A DNA stretch of 64,000 bases, from NCBI GenBank assembly GCA_009809945.1, contig WTPW01000158.1:280426-344425 (forward strand), read 5' to 3'. Positions within the stretch are counted from its first letter, which is position 1. Each line of letters starts with the position of its first letter. Shown one piece after another: positions 44,780-57,231 of this stretch. The notes beneath the pieces were generated by a model that was not told the origin of the DNA, made no database searches, and was given only the letters and a program-made list of their open reading frames with translations. Position numbers and translations under genes: made by a program. This stretch comes from Gigaspora margarita. Lineage: Eukaryota; Glomeromycota; Glomeromycetes; Diversisporales; Gigasporaceae.

Positions 44780-45350
44780 ACGATGGAAATCAACAAAAAT
44801 TTGATGCAAATTAACTCAACCTTAACTACATAATACGATTCACGGGAATGCAAATAAGTTCTGTAACAAAATGTTTTACAGTAACTTGCAATAGAAATTA
44901 TGATCATTCAAATGCAAACCAACTAAACTTTAACTAATAATGTGTCAGCAAAATAGCAAGTTCTGTGACAGAATTTTTTAACAGTTATAAATCACGAAAA
45001 TTCTAATACGATAATTTCGATACAAACTAACCAATCAAACCACTTACTGTAGTCACTGAAATAGCGAGAGACTTTACAACAAAATTCTTTACAGTAACTC
45101 ACGATAGAAATCAAATAACTTCAATGCAAATTAACTCAAACTTAATCAAATAGAAATCAAAACAATTCTAATGCAAATTAACTTAACCTTACCCACACTG
45201 TGGTCAAAATAGCGAGTAAGTATTGTTACAGAATTTTTTACGTATCTTATAGTGGAAATCATGAAAATTCTAATGCATACCAGAATAGCAAATAAGTATG
45301 CTTTACTGTAACTCGTGATGAAAATCATGGTATATCAATACACAAAAACT
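44780..45350 (-). repeat. Degenerate satellite array, block B (reverse orientation)
   Basis: The same unit as in block A, read from the other strand: TTTTTACAGTAACTC, then ATAGAAATCA, then AATGCAAACTAACTCAACCT, then a CAAAATAGCGA-type spacer; about five copies. Confidence 0.65.
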
Positions 45351-45574
45351 CAAATATAATCATTGTATACCGTATTATCGCTCTTTTCACTTTAGTTGGA
45401 TTTAACCACTACATGAATTTTTTGCGAGCTACGTGAGTCCCACGATTACAATACAGCAATTACCTAAATTCGTTATATTTTCAGAACTCATTTCACGAGT
45501 ACTTTTTTTAGAATTTTTATTATATTTGTTAAACGGGTTCCATAAATAATAATAAATTTAAGTAATTACAAATA

Positions 45575-46767
45575 CAGTCAGACCCCCATAAATGCAACCC
45601 CCTAAATGCAACACCTCTTTAAATGCAAGACTAAAGCTAGGCCCACAATGGGACTTATAGATAAATGCACGTTCTTTATTCTGCAATTGCACGAAATTTT
45701 TTTGGCCCTTCTATAGTAGGTTCCCTCTATAAATGCATGCACGTGACTATTAGCCAATAAAAATTTTGTATTTTTTGGATTAACGTACAGGGGTGTAATT
45801 TCAAATTTTGGCCTAAATTAAGCTTAATTCAGGCCAAAATTCAAGTAATGCTCCTGTGTGTTATTTCAAGCTTCTACAATACTAAAATTTTGTTAAGCTC
45901 ATCAACATAAAGTAAAGAAACATGATGCCATAGATCAACAATAAATTATATAATAGGTTTACCATATTTTCCCCAAAATAAGCTACCTTCGAAAATAAGC
46001 TACCCCCCTCTTTTGATCAAAAAACTCCAAAACGTCTTTAACCCGAAAATAAGCTACCCCACGATCGACAAAAGTCACTAAATATTAAAGTCCAAATTTG
46101 TCTATGTAAATCGATTAAAGTTGCTTAAGTAAACTTATTTAGAAGATCTAAATACGCATACTCTGAAATTTTTGTCAAGATTGGAGAACATTTTATTATT
46201 TGACTTTTGAATTTTACGTTCAGCGAAAAAATTAAAATTTTTTAAAAAAATATATTCGACGAACGTAAAAATTAAAAGTTAAATAATAAAAAGTTCATCA
46301 ATATTGACAAAAATTTCGGGATAAGTGTATTTTGACCTTCCAAATAAGTTTACTTAAGCGTTATTAATCGATTTACATAACAAAATTTGGACTTCACTAT
46401 ATAGCAACTTTATGCGATTGGGCAAAAATCGATTTTACCCGAAAATAAGCTACCCCCGATTTTTTGTGTAACTTTTTGCCCAAAAAAGGTAGCTTATTTT
46501 CGGGAATATACAGTAATAAATCTTTATTAAAGGGTTATTCACAAGTACATAAGTAAAGTTAGCCAACAACCTAATAGAGCATTGTGTAAGTATTGCATGA
46601 AGGTATAACAATAATAGTAATTTTATTAATAAGATATATCGTAACCAATTATTGGTTAATAAGGGTTCACGTGTTCGCGATTTGATTGGCTATTCTATAA
46701 TTGCAACCCTACCTAAATGCATGCTTCAGGGCTGGTTCCGAAGACTTGCATTTGTGGGGTCTGACTG
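45575..46767. mobile_element. Pogo-like MITE enlarged by a nested element
   Basis: TA-flanked ends CAGTCAGACCCCCATAAATG and CAGTCAGACCCCACAAATGC. Same family as 39356 and 47083 but split by the 552-bp element at 45962, plus a small palindrome at 45787-45860 centred on TTAAGCTTAA. Confidence 0.8.
45962..46513. mobile_element. 552-bp TA-flanked foldback nested in a pogo MITE
   Basis: Ends CCATATTTTCCCCAAAATAA and CTGTATATTCCCGAAAATAA, followed by AAAATAAGCTACC in several copies; long inverted arms extend toward the centre near 46240. It is related to the 25824 element by its GAAAATAAGC words. Confidence 0.8.
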
Positions 46768-46849
46768 TATTGTGATTGTGGGGCTCTCAGACCTCACAAA
46801 AAAAATCACAAATTGATTAAATCAAACTAAATCGAAAGAGCAATAATAA

Positions 46850-47030
46850 GTTCTATAACAAAATTTTTACAGTAACTCATGATAGAATTACAATAATTTG
46901 ATTAAAACTAATTCAATTTTAACTGCGCACTATGTGTCACTGGAATATTGGGAAAGGTTTGTAAAAGAATTTTATAATAACTTGTGAGAAATCATGATAA
47001 TCCAAATGCACAAAAATTCTTGATAAATAG
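46850..47030 (-). repeat. Degenerate satellite, block C
   Basis: Two copies of the reverse-oriented satellite unit (TTTTTACAGTAACTCATGAT, then AACTAATTCAATTTTAACT). Confidence 0.55.
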
Positions 47031-47082
47031 ATGAAAAGGTAGGGCACAGGTGGTGCCATCTAATCTTGTATATATTTATATA

Positions 47083-47265
47083 CAGTCAGTCCTCCCTAAA
47101 TGCAACAATGTCCCTAAATGCACATCCTATGAAAAGCCCTAAATGCATGTCTTCACTTGGGTCCAACTAATATTACTTTTATAATTTGCAATAACTCTCT
47201 AAGTGCACGTTTTGTTAAATTTTTCTATAATGTACTGTCGCATTGCATTTAGAAAAGTCTGACTG
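47083..47265. mobile_element. Pogo-like MITE
   Basis: TA-flanked, 183 bp, ends CAGTCAGTCCTCCCTAAATG and CAGTCAGACTTTTCTAAATG. Confidence 0.85.
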
Positions 47266-47269
47266 TATT

Positions 47270-48110
47270 TTTTTTTTTTTGCATTAGTGTATGAAACACA
47301 GCTATATATGCTAATTCCAAATTCTGTTTATGAAACTACTCTTGGGTTCTAACATAAACCTCTTCAGTATACAGTCATGGGCGTGTAATAACACACATGG
47401 GTATTATTTCGAAATTTTTATTTTTTTGAAAATGGATGGGTTTATAATGCTATGTACGTTCAGAAATAATGCACTCCCAGAATAAATTAGCAGTAAAGTT
47501 TCTAGTAATTATAAATTGTTCCTCCAAAATTGGTATAATAATTCAAATTATCACGCATTCACATTTTCAAAATGATGAAATAACATGCATCTGTGCATTT
47601 TTACACGCCTATATGGTAACAGTTACTCTACCTTAATGTTAGTCTAGTTTAATTATTTCTTTATAGTTTACATTAAATTGATTTACAAATATACCCTTGT
47701 TTCATACAATGGTGTAAATTAGGATTATGCCTTTTACAAAATATTTTATTTAAAATATAAAATATTTTAATAATGTCATTTACCAAATATTGTACTATAA
47801 TTTATAGTATATTTGAATAAAATAATTAGTATTCAATTTACTATACTATTCTATACACATAATTCTGAAATCATATCTTTTTATATTGATTCGCATATTG
47901 CAGATTTAGTATAGATTTTATTTTATTTCTGAAATTAAATCTAATTACTGAAGGTTAAATTCTAATTATAATATTAATGATGAAAATATAACTAAAGATT
48001 TCTTCTTTATAATCACTAAGTCGTTTGCTTAAGGATTTAAAAAAAATGCAATAAATATGTATGTTTAGAAATATTTTTATGTGATTTAGGGATTATATAG
48101 AGAGTAGACT
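47270..48110. other. AT-rich interval, nothing recognised
   Basis: No gene or RNA seen; only AT-rich low-complexity sequence. Confidence 0.45.
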
Positions 48111-48115
48111 ATATA

Positions 48116-48291
48116 CAGTAAAACCTCTATAAGTGCACATTCTTGGACCAACAAACTTTAGCAACGTGCACTTAGCGAACAATAAGAAAAATCACATTTA
48201 TAAAGAGCATGTATATATTTGAGCCAGTATTTAAATATGCATTTAGAGAGAGAAAGCACTTATAAAGGGTACATTTATAAAGGTTTTACTA
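48116..48291. mobile_element. Pogo-like MITE, CAGTAAAACC type
   Basis: TA-flanked, 176 bp, left end CAGTAAAACCTCTATAAGTG, right end TAGTAAAACCTTTATAAATG. A sister family to the CAGTCAGACC elements. Confidence 0.8.
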
Positions 48292-48960
48292 TATATTATT
48301 CAATTAAAGTTCAAATATAGTATCTAAAATATATAATATGAGTAACGCCAGGAATTCAATTATCATTTATTATTTATATAAATAATCAATGATAAACCAA
48401 TGCCCCATTTTTTCTTGGCATCATCATATATTGTGATATACAAAAATTTATCTTTGAATTAAATATGAAATTTTCAAGAAAACCAAACTTCCAAAATAAT
48501 GACATAATAATAACTAATAATAGGCAATAGTACAAAATAATACTCATTATTATTGTTATTATTATTATTACAGTCAGGGGATATACCGAATTAGGAAATC
48601 AGGTTCTAGAATGATCTACACATCGATTCTCGAATTTGATTGGCTCTTGCGCACCTTTTCGTCAGCATTTTTCAGGAATTTTTTATTTTTCAAATTCATT
48701 ATTGGAAATCCAAGAATAAACGCACAAGTAGACATTATAGGACATCTAGTTTAAATAATCCACAATAATCCACGTGAGTTAATGCTTCTTAAAAAAGTAG
48801 ATGAGACCTGAAATCCAAGAATCTTTTATGCACAAGATAAAAGGTAAGAAGGTAATCTTGCTCGCAAGTTATATGCTTTAAGCTTCTTACCTTTGCGAAA
48901 AGGCTTTTGCCATAACTATAGAGTATTTAGCTTAATAATCCACTAAATAATCCATTACAG

Positions 48961-50025
48961 CAAATTTTAATAGAACGTTTGGAATCGGATATTGACAAAG
49001 CAAAGCGATAAAAAAATAGACGATTCACCACTAATCGCTGTCTCATTAAATATATAATTAGCTCAGGTTCATCTGGCTTTAATGGCTCCTTTAACAACCA
49101 AAAAAGGCAAGTTTTCATTGTAGGATCAGGTAAAAAAAGTAGCTTCTTTGAACCAATCCCGATACTAAAAAGAAAGTCATAATTAGTAAATATTCATAAG
49201 CCTTTAAATTTTTGCAGATTAAAAACGATTTACGTATCTTCTTCTAATTTCTCTCGTAACTCCAATTTTCCAACCTTTTCCGGAGCCTGCCTTTTGTGTA
49301 AAAGCTTCTGTAAGTCTAAATAACCTTGGGGTCAGGATTAATTTTCTATGCCAATAAGATCTTGAGAAACGTAAACGTTGAGTGCCACATGCGCAATTTG
49401 GAAAAAAAAGACGTCCCAAGTTAAATTTTAATCAAAGTCCTCCTTTTTTTGGCAAAATCCCACAGGAATAATCTCAAGTATAATTTTTGAANGTCCTCAG
49501 TGAGAGNGACTGAGTATATATATACATCAAGGGTAGAAACTAAATTGCCTTTTTCTTTTCCAGATTGTTCATGCCCAGTAATAGCAAATTTTTATTTTAT
49601 TTTCTATTATTTTTATCATATACCTTAGGTCAGGAATAATCATATACCTTAGGTCAGGAATATAAGGCGAATGAAACATGGGGTGTCATTATCATGGTGA
49701 CGATGGATATCCTTTTTGTTCGGGAAGTGGCAAGCCATATGATTTATCATATCCTCCTGGATATACGGCTGGTGATATAGTTGGATGCTATCTAAATTTT
49801 TAGGTGTTTTATACTAAAAATGGAATTAACTTAGGTAACCAACTTTTATAATTAAAAGTTATATTTTTAAAATGAATTGACAGAAATTTAATAATTATAA
49901 AATATTTTAAGGAATTGCATGCCATCTACGCAACAATTTCAAAGGCATTCTATATCCTTGTGTTGGGTTTAGATCGCAAGGCGGTCAGTAAAAGTGAACT
50001 TCGGCGACGAAAGTAGCTCCTAAGT
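48961..50025 (+). pseudogene. SPRY-domain gene fragment, left copy
   Basis: At 49700-49850 the protein reads [20 protein letters not shown] and [10 protein letters not shown], then a TAG, then VFYTKNGINL and a GTAACC donor at about 49834; the next exon (from about 49911) gives ACHLRNNFKGILYPCVGF. These are the central strands of a SPRY (B30.2-like) domain. A short related block near 48985 (FGIGY) matches the right copy, so about 0.6 kb of other sequence splits the domain. The stops mark a pseudogene. Confidence 0.65.
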
Positions 50026-50239
50026 TAAAAAGCGACTGATGAAAAAGAAATCTAACTGTTTGGGGAAGTTGCCATGGCTTCTACCACCACAAAGACAACC
50101 AAGGCAATTATTAGGCACTGGACTAGAACCATTATGGCAATTATTATTAAATCGGTTTAAAGTAATTCTTTTTGCCTCCAGTTCCTCCTATTACATCCAC
50201 TCCTTTGTTTATATATATTTCAATTGACAGTGATGACTA

Positions 50240-50421
50240 ATGAAAACATTAATAAAAAACCAGAGAATGCATTAATTTTAGAATAGCAAGAAAAGGTTTA
50301 TTTTATTATAGGCGAATATGAAAATATGTTTGTTAGTTTAATTGGTGATTTAGCAAAATAGCTAGAAAAAGAACCAAATAATGCAGATGAATTAAGCTAC
50401 CAAGTAGGGATAGAAAAAAAC
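50240..50421 (+). pseudogene. TPR-repeat relic, left copy
   Basis: The plus frame reads GEYENMFVSLIGDLAK, stop, LEKEPNNADELSYQ, which follows the form of tetratricopeptide repeats common in this lineage. Two stops. It runs into the N gap. A better-preserved relative is on the other strand at 55925-56330. Confidence 0.45.
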
Positions 50422-51201
50422 NNNNNNNNNNNNNNNNNNNNNNNNNNNNNNNNNNNNNNNNNNNNNNNNNNNNNNNNNNNNNNNNNNNNNNNNNNNNNNN
50501 NNNNNNNNNNNNNNNNNNNNNNNNNNNNNNNNNNNNNNNNNNNNNNNNNNNNNNNNNNNNNNNNNNNNNNNNNNNNNNNNNNNNNNNNNNNNNNNNNNNN
50601 NNNNNNNNNNNNNNNNNNNNNNNNNNNNNNNNNNNNNNNNNNNNNNNNNNNNNNNNNNNNNNNNNNNNNNNNNNNNNNNNNNNNNNNNNNNNNNNNNNNN
50701 NNNNNNNNNNNNNNNNNNNNNNNNNNNNNNNNNNNNNNNNNNNNNNNNNNNNNNNNNNNNNNNNNNNNNNNNNNNNNNNNNNNNNNNNNNNNNNNNNNNN
50801 NNNNNNNNNNNNNNNNNNNNNNNNNNNNNNNNNNNNNNNNNNNNNNNNNNNNNNNNNNNNNNNNNNNNNNNNNNNNNNNNNNNNNNNNNNNNNNNNNNNN
50901 NNNNNNNNNNNNNNNNNNNNNNNNNNNNNNNNNNNNNNNNNNNNNNNNNNNNNNNNNNNNNNNNNNNNNNNNNNNNNNNNNNNNNNNNNNNNNNNNNNNN
51001 NNNNNNNNNNNNNNNNNNNNNNNNNNNNNNNNNNNNNNNNNNNNNNNNNNNNNNNNNNNNNNNNNNNNNNNNNNNNNNNNNNNNNNNNNNNNNNNNNNNN
51101 NNNNNNNNNNNNNNNNNNNNNNNNNNNNNNNNNNNNNNNNNNNNNNNNNNNNNNNNNNNNNNNNNNNNNNNNNNNNNNNNNNNNNNNNNNNNNNNNNNNN
51201 N
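50422..51201. other. Assembly gap (780 N)
   Basis: Scaffold gap; the long open frame drawn through it is not real. Confidence 0.95.
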
Positions 51202-51747
51202 ATTTTTAATTTCAAAAATTCTCTAAATCTTAGAAATTTTTCAATTACCAGAAATTCTAGTATTCTAGAAATTTTATTACTGATTTCTGCAGTAAATTTC
51301 AAAACAATATGCTATAAAATTGAATAATTTCTAAATTCTTTAGATATAAAAATGCATTAATCAATTACAGGCTTGCTTTTAATGCAGTAATATAACTTAT
51401 ATTTGTTCTTGTATGATATACAGATTCAGAGTTCTATGTTAACTGTTTTAAAATACAATATATAATTACTCTAGAAGCTAGAATTAATTGGTTAATTAAG
51501 GCAATACTATGTGCTTAAAATTGCGATTACTATTGTTTTTTAAAAAAAAATAAAAATAATAATTTAATACATGTATTTTAATACAAAATTATTATCAATT
51601 AAATAAAATTATAATTTTATTTTAAAAAATTTTGTGAAATCAAATCTTAATATAACTATATAATGCATTTAAAAATACAAAATTTATAAATTTTTAAATT
51701 AAATTCATTATATACTATTTTGACTAACTATTTACTTACAATTGAAA

Positions 51748-54700
51748 TTATTCTTGCTGATCTATTTCTATATTATCTTGGTCATAGAATCCACTATCTG
51801 AATTAAAAAGACATCTTAATTCTTGTAATATAATTAATAATTCACTTTTATTTTTTGATTTTAATCTTGGATAGTTTTTTCGAGCATTTTCACCAAGTTG
51901 CTCAAGAAATGTTTCAATTTTTGCTAAAATTTCATTATTGGGCATGTTTTCTTCAGAGTTCTGTGATATTGCTTCTTTTTTTGTAATTGGTATTGGCTTA
52001 AAAAATGAAGGTTTGCTTTTGTTAATAAACACTTCAGTAATAAATTTTTGGCGTGCTTCTTTTGCAAACTGTGTAAAATTCTTCAAATTTTCAGCCAATT
52101 CGAATTCTCCTCCTAAACTTTGACAAACAGTTTGTGTATTTATTGGATTCACAAATTCCAGACTTCGCAATAGTGCACGAAATCTTTGACATTCCATTGT
52201 TGAATCTGGTCGAGTTCTTGGCACTGATTGTTGATCATTATATCCAATTGTTCTAAATAAGTTATTTCTAAGCTAAAATAAATAATTAGTAGTAGTATAT
52301 ATATAATTAAATTGAAATAAAAAATATATATTACTTTAATAAACTTTTTATAATTGCGTGCTGCAATTTTCCAATGGCGTTGTTGAGGAACAGGAGGAAT
52401 TAAAGTTTTTAGAGCCTTATTTACCTCTTCAATAATTGCATCAAGTCCTTGATGCTGCTCATAAATTCCTGAATGAGAAACAACACAATTTTTCTCTATT
52501 ATATCACGAATTTCAGGATAAAGTTGCATTAACTGAATTTCATCAGCAACCTCTATTAAACGATAAATTGGATGACGTCTTGCTGACCAAATTGGAGAAA
52601 ATATTCGTTTAACAGCTCTCTTTAAAAAAGAATTATTAATTCTAATGGACTTTCTGTAATTGACTATTGCCTGAAGATAAACAAATATCTTTTTTAAAAA
52701 AAAATTATTTTTTTTTAATAAAAAAAAAATATATATATATATATAATAACAATACTGCAATAACAATAACCTGCTCATATTTTATTTGATATAGTGGACT
52801 CTGTTGTTCTTTAGCCCATACAAGATATTCTTCAACAGATGGATTAGAATGACTTTTTACATATGGCCATAAAAGCTCCATAGCCATAGCTTGATGATAT
52901 ATATTACAAATTGAATCCCAAGATTTGTGATGGTCAGCACATTTTTTAAAATAGAAAAGCTGATTTTCAGTTCGATAACCTTGACAAACTGCAAAACGTT
53001 TTAAATCAATATTCCTATAAGTTAAAAAAAAATTAAAAATTATTCTATTATATATTTAGCAATTTTAACAAATCTATTTTGCTTCTAAGTAAAAAATTGC
53101 TATATGAAAAGAATGCATAAAATTCAAATTTAAAACTAGATTTAACATTTCTTGATTATCAATTAAAAAATATTAAATAAAATATTAAAATATCAAATAA
53201 TACTTTCCAATTCAACTCAACATATGCTCGAAGNATATTCATTTCTTCATGTAATTGTCCTGGTATAAGAACTAACCAAGGAAATTTCTCTCTTAATTTT
53301 GTAGCATGATGGTAAGGAACACCATCACAAGTAACAACAACCCACTTGCNGATTNCATCTTTAATACCTGATATTTTTTCTATATGTACAAGAANCTTCT
53401 CAACATTTGCAAGAGAATTAGGATTAATATTAATAGGGTCAGGAATGTAAATCTCAGGAATATTAACTTTTGGATCAGTAACACTTTGTTGAGTAAGACT
53501 AATATTAGGAGTAAACAAATTAATTTGTTCTTCATTAATATTGTAGGGTTTAAAAATAAATGGGTTGTTTAATTGATTAACTGTACTATTTTCAGCTTCA
53601 ACTTTTTTTTCTTTTTGTATTTCTGATAGTCNTGGTAATGNCATTTTGCATTCTGGGCATATTCTTTTTCGATTCTCAATATTTTGTTGACCACAACCAA
53701 GACACATTTTCATATTTGTTGTATTAGTCATTGTAGAAGCTATAGAAAAATCAATGATATTAGTAGAGGATNATTTTTCTTCAGATAACAAATTAAGAAT
53801 TTCTGCAAGATATGCATGCAACTCCTTGTTAACAATTTCTTGCATTTGAGAATTAATATCAAAAAGTTCTTCATACTGAAANCTAGAAAGAGATTCACAT
53901 GCCCAAGGTAGATTGGTATGTTNAGTTCTATCTTGTAATGTCATATTGAAAGCAACAAAGCTAGTAACAATATGATAAACTACTGTATTAGANCCTCGAT
54001 CANGATAGTTCTTTTGTCCTTTTTGCTCATTATCAAATGCAAGAAATAAAAGACCTTCAGGCAATAATTCTTCATGATTTGATAATTCTTCAAGCCATTT
54101 TNGAAATCGATAATAACTTCCAGAACTTGTAATATGATTATCAATATCTATAGTCATTTTTGATCGTGAAATTGAATATTTAATAGCTGAAGCAGCAAGT
54201 TNAATTTCAGATACATATTTTCCATNCTGTGCCCCATATATTGAATCAATTGCGACAGCAGTTTTAAAAAGTTTTTCTCGGCTCAAAACATCACTATCTC
54301 AATTATTCTGAACTAAAGTTTCAATAAATTTAACAGCAACCTGTTAATATTAAAAATAGCTATTAATGTTCTTTTGCAAAAATATTTAATTAAATAATTT
54401 AAATGACTTAATAAAATTTATTTTAAAAAAACAAATTTAATACTATCCTGGTTGCGATTATTAAGCCATTCACGTGGGCTATATACCTTAAGATTTTCTA
54501 AAGAAAACCTATCTCTATTTTGAATTAATTGCTCTAAATCTTCATATAATGACATACGTTCTGCTTTTGCTATTTCAACANTTGCATTAATACGCTTTTG
54601 TTGANTATCAAATNGAGAATTCCACTNTTCAACAAGTGCATTATTGATGTTAAGTTGTTCCTCAAACAAATTACGAACTGTAAATACATCATCATAAACT

Positions 54701-55296
54701 TTTTGCAACTTATTTTTTAATTCAGCTATTTCATTTCTTTGACATTCTAAAAAATTACGAGTTAAAATTATGTCATTATAAGCTTTTTGTAACAATTCAT
54801 TTATTTCTTTTTTTTGATCTTTTAAAAATTGGGATTTCTGCTAATTCTCTATTTCAGAGACCTCTAAAAGCTCTTTAGCTCTGTTAAGCTCAATTATTAG
54901 ATCATTATAGCTCATAGTTACATTATCTTGATGTGTATAACTTATAGCTATATTATCTTGATTAGTATCAGGTTGATTTTCTTCTTGAGTCAAACTTGCA
55001 AGATTATAATAATCATTAACAACAATTTGATTGTAATGCTTTTGATAAATTATATAAGTAGCTAAAGAAGAATGATGATCAGCAAGTTCTGGCATATAGG
55101 GTTGAAGGAGAACAAGTTGTCTAACTACTGCTGGAGCATTAGCATTTCGTATTCTTTTTGGATTTATATCACAATGTTTCAAGCCATTTGCAATATTATA
55201 TTTTTCAACTAAATCAGCAAAAATACATTGAGAAGTTTCTTCTGATTGCACTTGAGAAGTTGACACTATAAAAGAATATTTAAAATAAAAATCCAA
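51748..55296 (-). pseudogene. Multi-exon gene of a repeated lineage-specific family, nonsense-broken
   Basis: Minus-strand blocks: 55290-54430 (continuous apart from a TAG at 54841), 54350-53200, 53024-52768, 52672-52340 and 52275-51748 with good AG and GT signals at most joints. The first exon is missing. Features: a coiled-coil block (NEIAELKNKLQKVYDDV), a zinc-ribbon-like CLGCGQQ with CPEC 19 residues later, VVVTCDGVPYHHA, LIPGQLHEEMN, then FAVCQGYRTENQLFYFKKCA and IWSARRHPIYRLIEVADEIQ. A TGA near 54308 sits where a Trp is expected. I know this text as a multicopy family in such fungi without a named function; copy number and the surrounding inverted repeats suggest a mobile-element passenger. 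Scattered Ns lower base accuracy. Confidence 0.55.
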
Positions 55297-55924
55297 TTAG
55301 TAAAATTATATTTTTATAGTTTAATTCATGTAAAACAGATATTCAAACTTCAAGTTTTCCTTACTTTTTTGTAAAGTGCTATTTAGAGTGAATTATTGTA
55401 AATTAATTAAACTATTTGTTTTATACTAACAATTTAGATATTGATTTGTGGGTTTTTAATAATAATTAAGAGTACAAAAAATTTCTAAAGAGTGCTATCA
55501 TTCTAGAACATGATGATTTAATTCACAATCAAAAATAAAATATAACAATTATCTAAATTATAATAAATAAAGCACAATTCAATAATAATAAATTATTTTG
55601 GAATATTGATTTTTAAGTATTAATTTAACTAACTCAGATATGAGAAAAATTTTTATTTATTTATTTAAAAATTTTTTAAAAAAATTCAAAATTTTAAAAC
55701 AGAAAGTAATTCCCATTTATTTCAAAATAAATTAATACTAAAACCTCTAATAGTAAAGATTATGAATAGTGCTTGGCAAAATCGAATTAAACTCAAAAAT
55801 CAAATTTTTGATTTTAGACAATCAAAATCTATTTTTAGTCCGAATATTCGATTTTGCCAAGTACTATTTATTTTAAACTACTACAGTACTAAAATTACAA
55901 ATGCATATCATACTTACAACTCCT
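55297..55924. other. AT-rich interval with a short inverted repeat
   Basis: There is an inverted pair TGGCAAAATCGAAT / ATTCGATTTTGCCA at 55776-55860. No gene seen. Confidence 0.5.
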
Positions 55925-56330
55925 TAACTAATTTATAAACTTTTTCCCATACGTCGTTTGGTTTAATTCTTAATACAGTAATAATTCCTCCAAGTCAGCG
56001 ATTGATTCATTATACCATTTCATCATATAATTAATTTCACCTCTATATCTTGAAGCTATTGTATGATCAGGTTTAATTTCTAGCAATCTAGTTAAATCTT
56101 CGAATGCTTCATCATATTTGCCCATAATTTGCCTCGGTCTGTTAATTCGAATGCATTATTTGATATTTTTTTCTAGCGATTTTGTCAAATCATCAATTAA
56201 ACTAACAAGCATACTTTTATAATATACCTTTCTTTGGTATTCTAATATTAACGCATTCTTTGATTTTGTATTAATGTCTTCATTAGCCATCGCGACCAAT
56301 ATGACAAGTTCCTCAATCTTTCCCGCCCAT
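55925..56330 (-). pseudogene. TPR-repeat relic, right copy
   Basis: The minus frame from 56125 to 55988 reads GKYDEAFEDLTRLLEIKPDH and SRYRGEINYMMKWYNESIAD, one and a half clear TPR motifs. The upstream part (to about 56290) is frame-broken and resembles the left copy at 50240. No start, stops at both ends. Confidence 0.6.
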
Positions 56331-56681
56331 TAAGGTGCGACGTTCTTGTCAAGAAAAGTGGCTAAACCGCATGATGCCAGGTGTGTATTATTTCATGACC
56401 AAGCAAGATCAACTACGTCTAGAAATATATAAAGGTATAAAATAAATTAATTCAAATTACAAAAAAAATTAGAATAATAAAACATACAACTAAATAATCA
56501 AAATAATTACCCGATTGATGTCCTGAGAGTCTCTTTATTGGTTCCAATTCTCGATATTGTGTTCGCCACTTCCAATTACACTTCCTCCAGACCATGATCT
56601 GATTCAATACAGCAATACGTCATATTTGATAAATTTATATATTCACACGTTCATTAATTATTGATTAATAAATCAATTGAT

Positions 56682-57231
56682 CAATTCCATTCCCATATCA
56701 GAATAAGTTGGTCATCTGAACCTGAGGCCAAATATCTGCCATCAATGACTATCTGATGCAGAGTACTGAAATCGTCTATTCTTTTATCGCTTTGCTTTGT
56801 ACAATATCCAATTCCAGTCATTCTATTAAGAAAATAGAATTAAAAGATTATAAAAAATTATAACCAAGGTAATTTTTATAAATAATTATTAAAGGTACCT
56901 ATTTTTCCTTGGTTTATAATTTTAATTTCAAAGCAAAATATCCCAGGAACTGGATGATTCGCTCGAACGATAGCAGCTTTATAGTCATTAGGATCTTTAA
57001 TAAAAGTTTTTTTTTAATAAACTAGAAGGTTATAACGATATTCTTTAAATGCCAATGATTACAGTAGCGCATTAAATAAATATGTTTCTGCAAGATTCCT
57101 CATTTTCATATTACCCGTATAATTCACTTTAAGTCCGCTTGAATCTATATCAATAAATGGTGATTTGTCTTTAATATCCCATGCAGTCGGCAAAACAATA
57201 TCATAGCATGAAGTTATTAATCTAAATCTCC
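56682..57231 (-). pseudogene. SPRY-domain gene fragment, right copy
   Basis: Minus-strand blocks: 57231-57067 (CYDIVLPTAWDIKDKSPF, then SSGLKVNYTG), 56995-56903 (IVRANHPVPGIFCFEIKIIN, with a GTACCT donor) and 56826-56682 (GIGYCTKQSD, ending DGRYLASGSDDQLILIWEW). The first two are the N-terminal strands of SPRY; the last part looks like a WD40 blade, so a rearranged junction is likely. It complements the left copy, which has only the middle and end of SPRY. Frame breaks are present. Confidence 0.6.

Noticed and set aside
50397..51302. 301-codon frame across the large gap
   Set aside because: Almost all residues are N; no coding evidence at either end.
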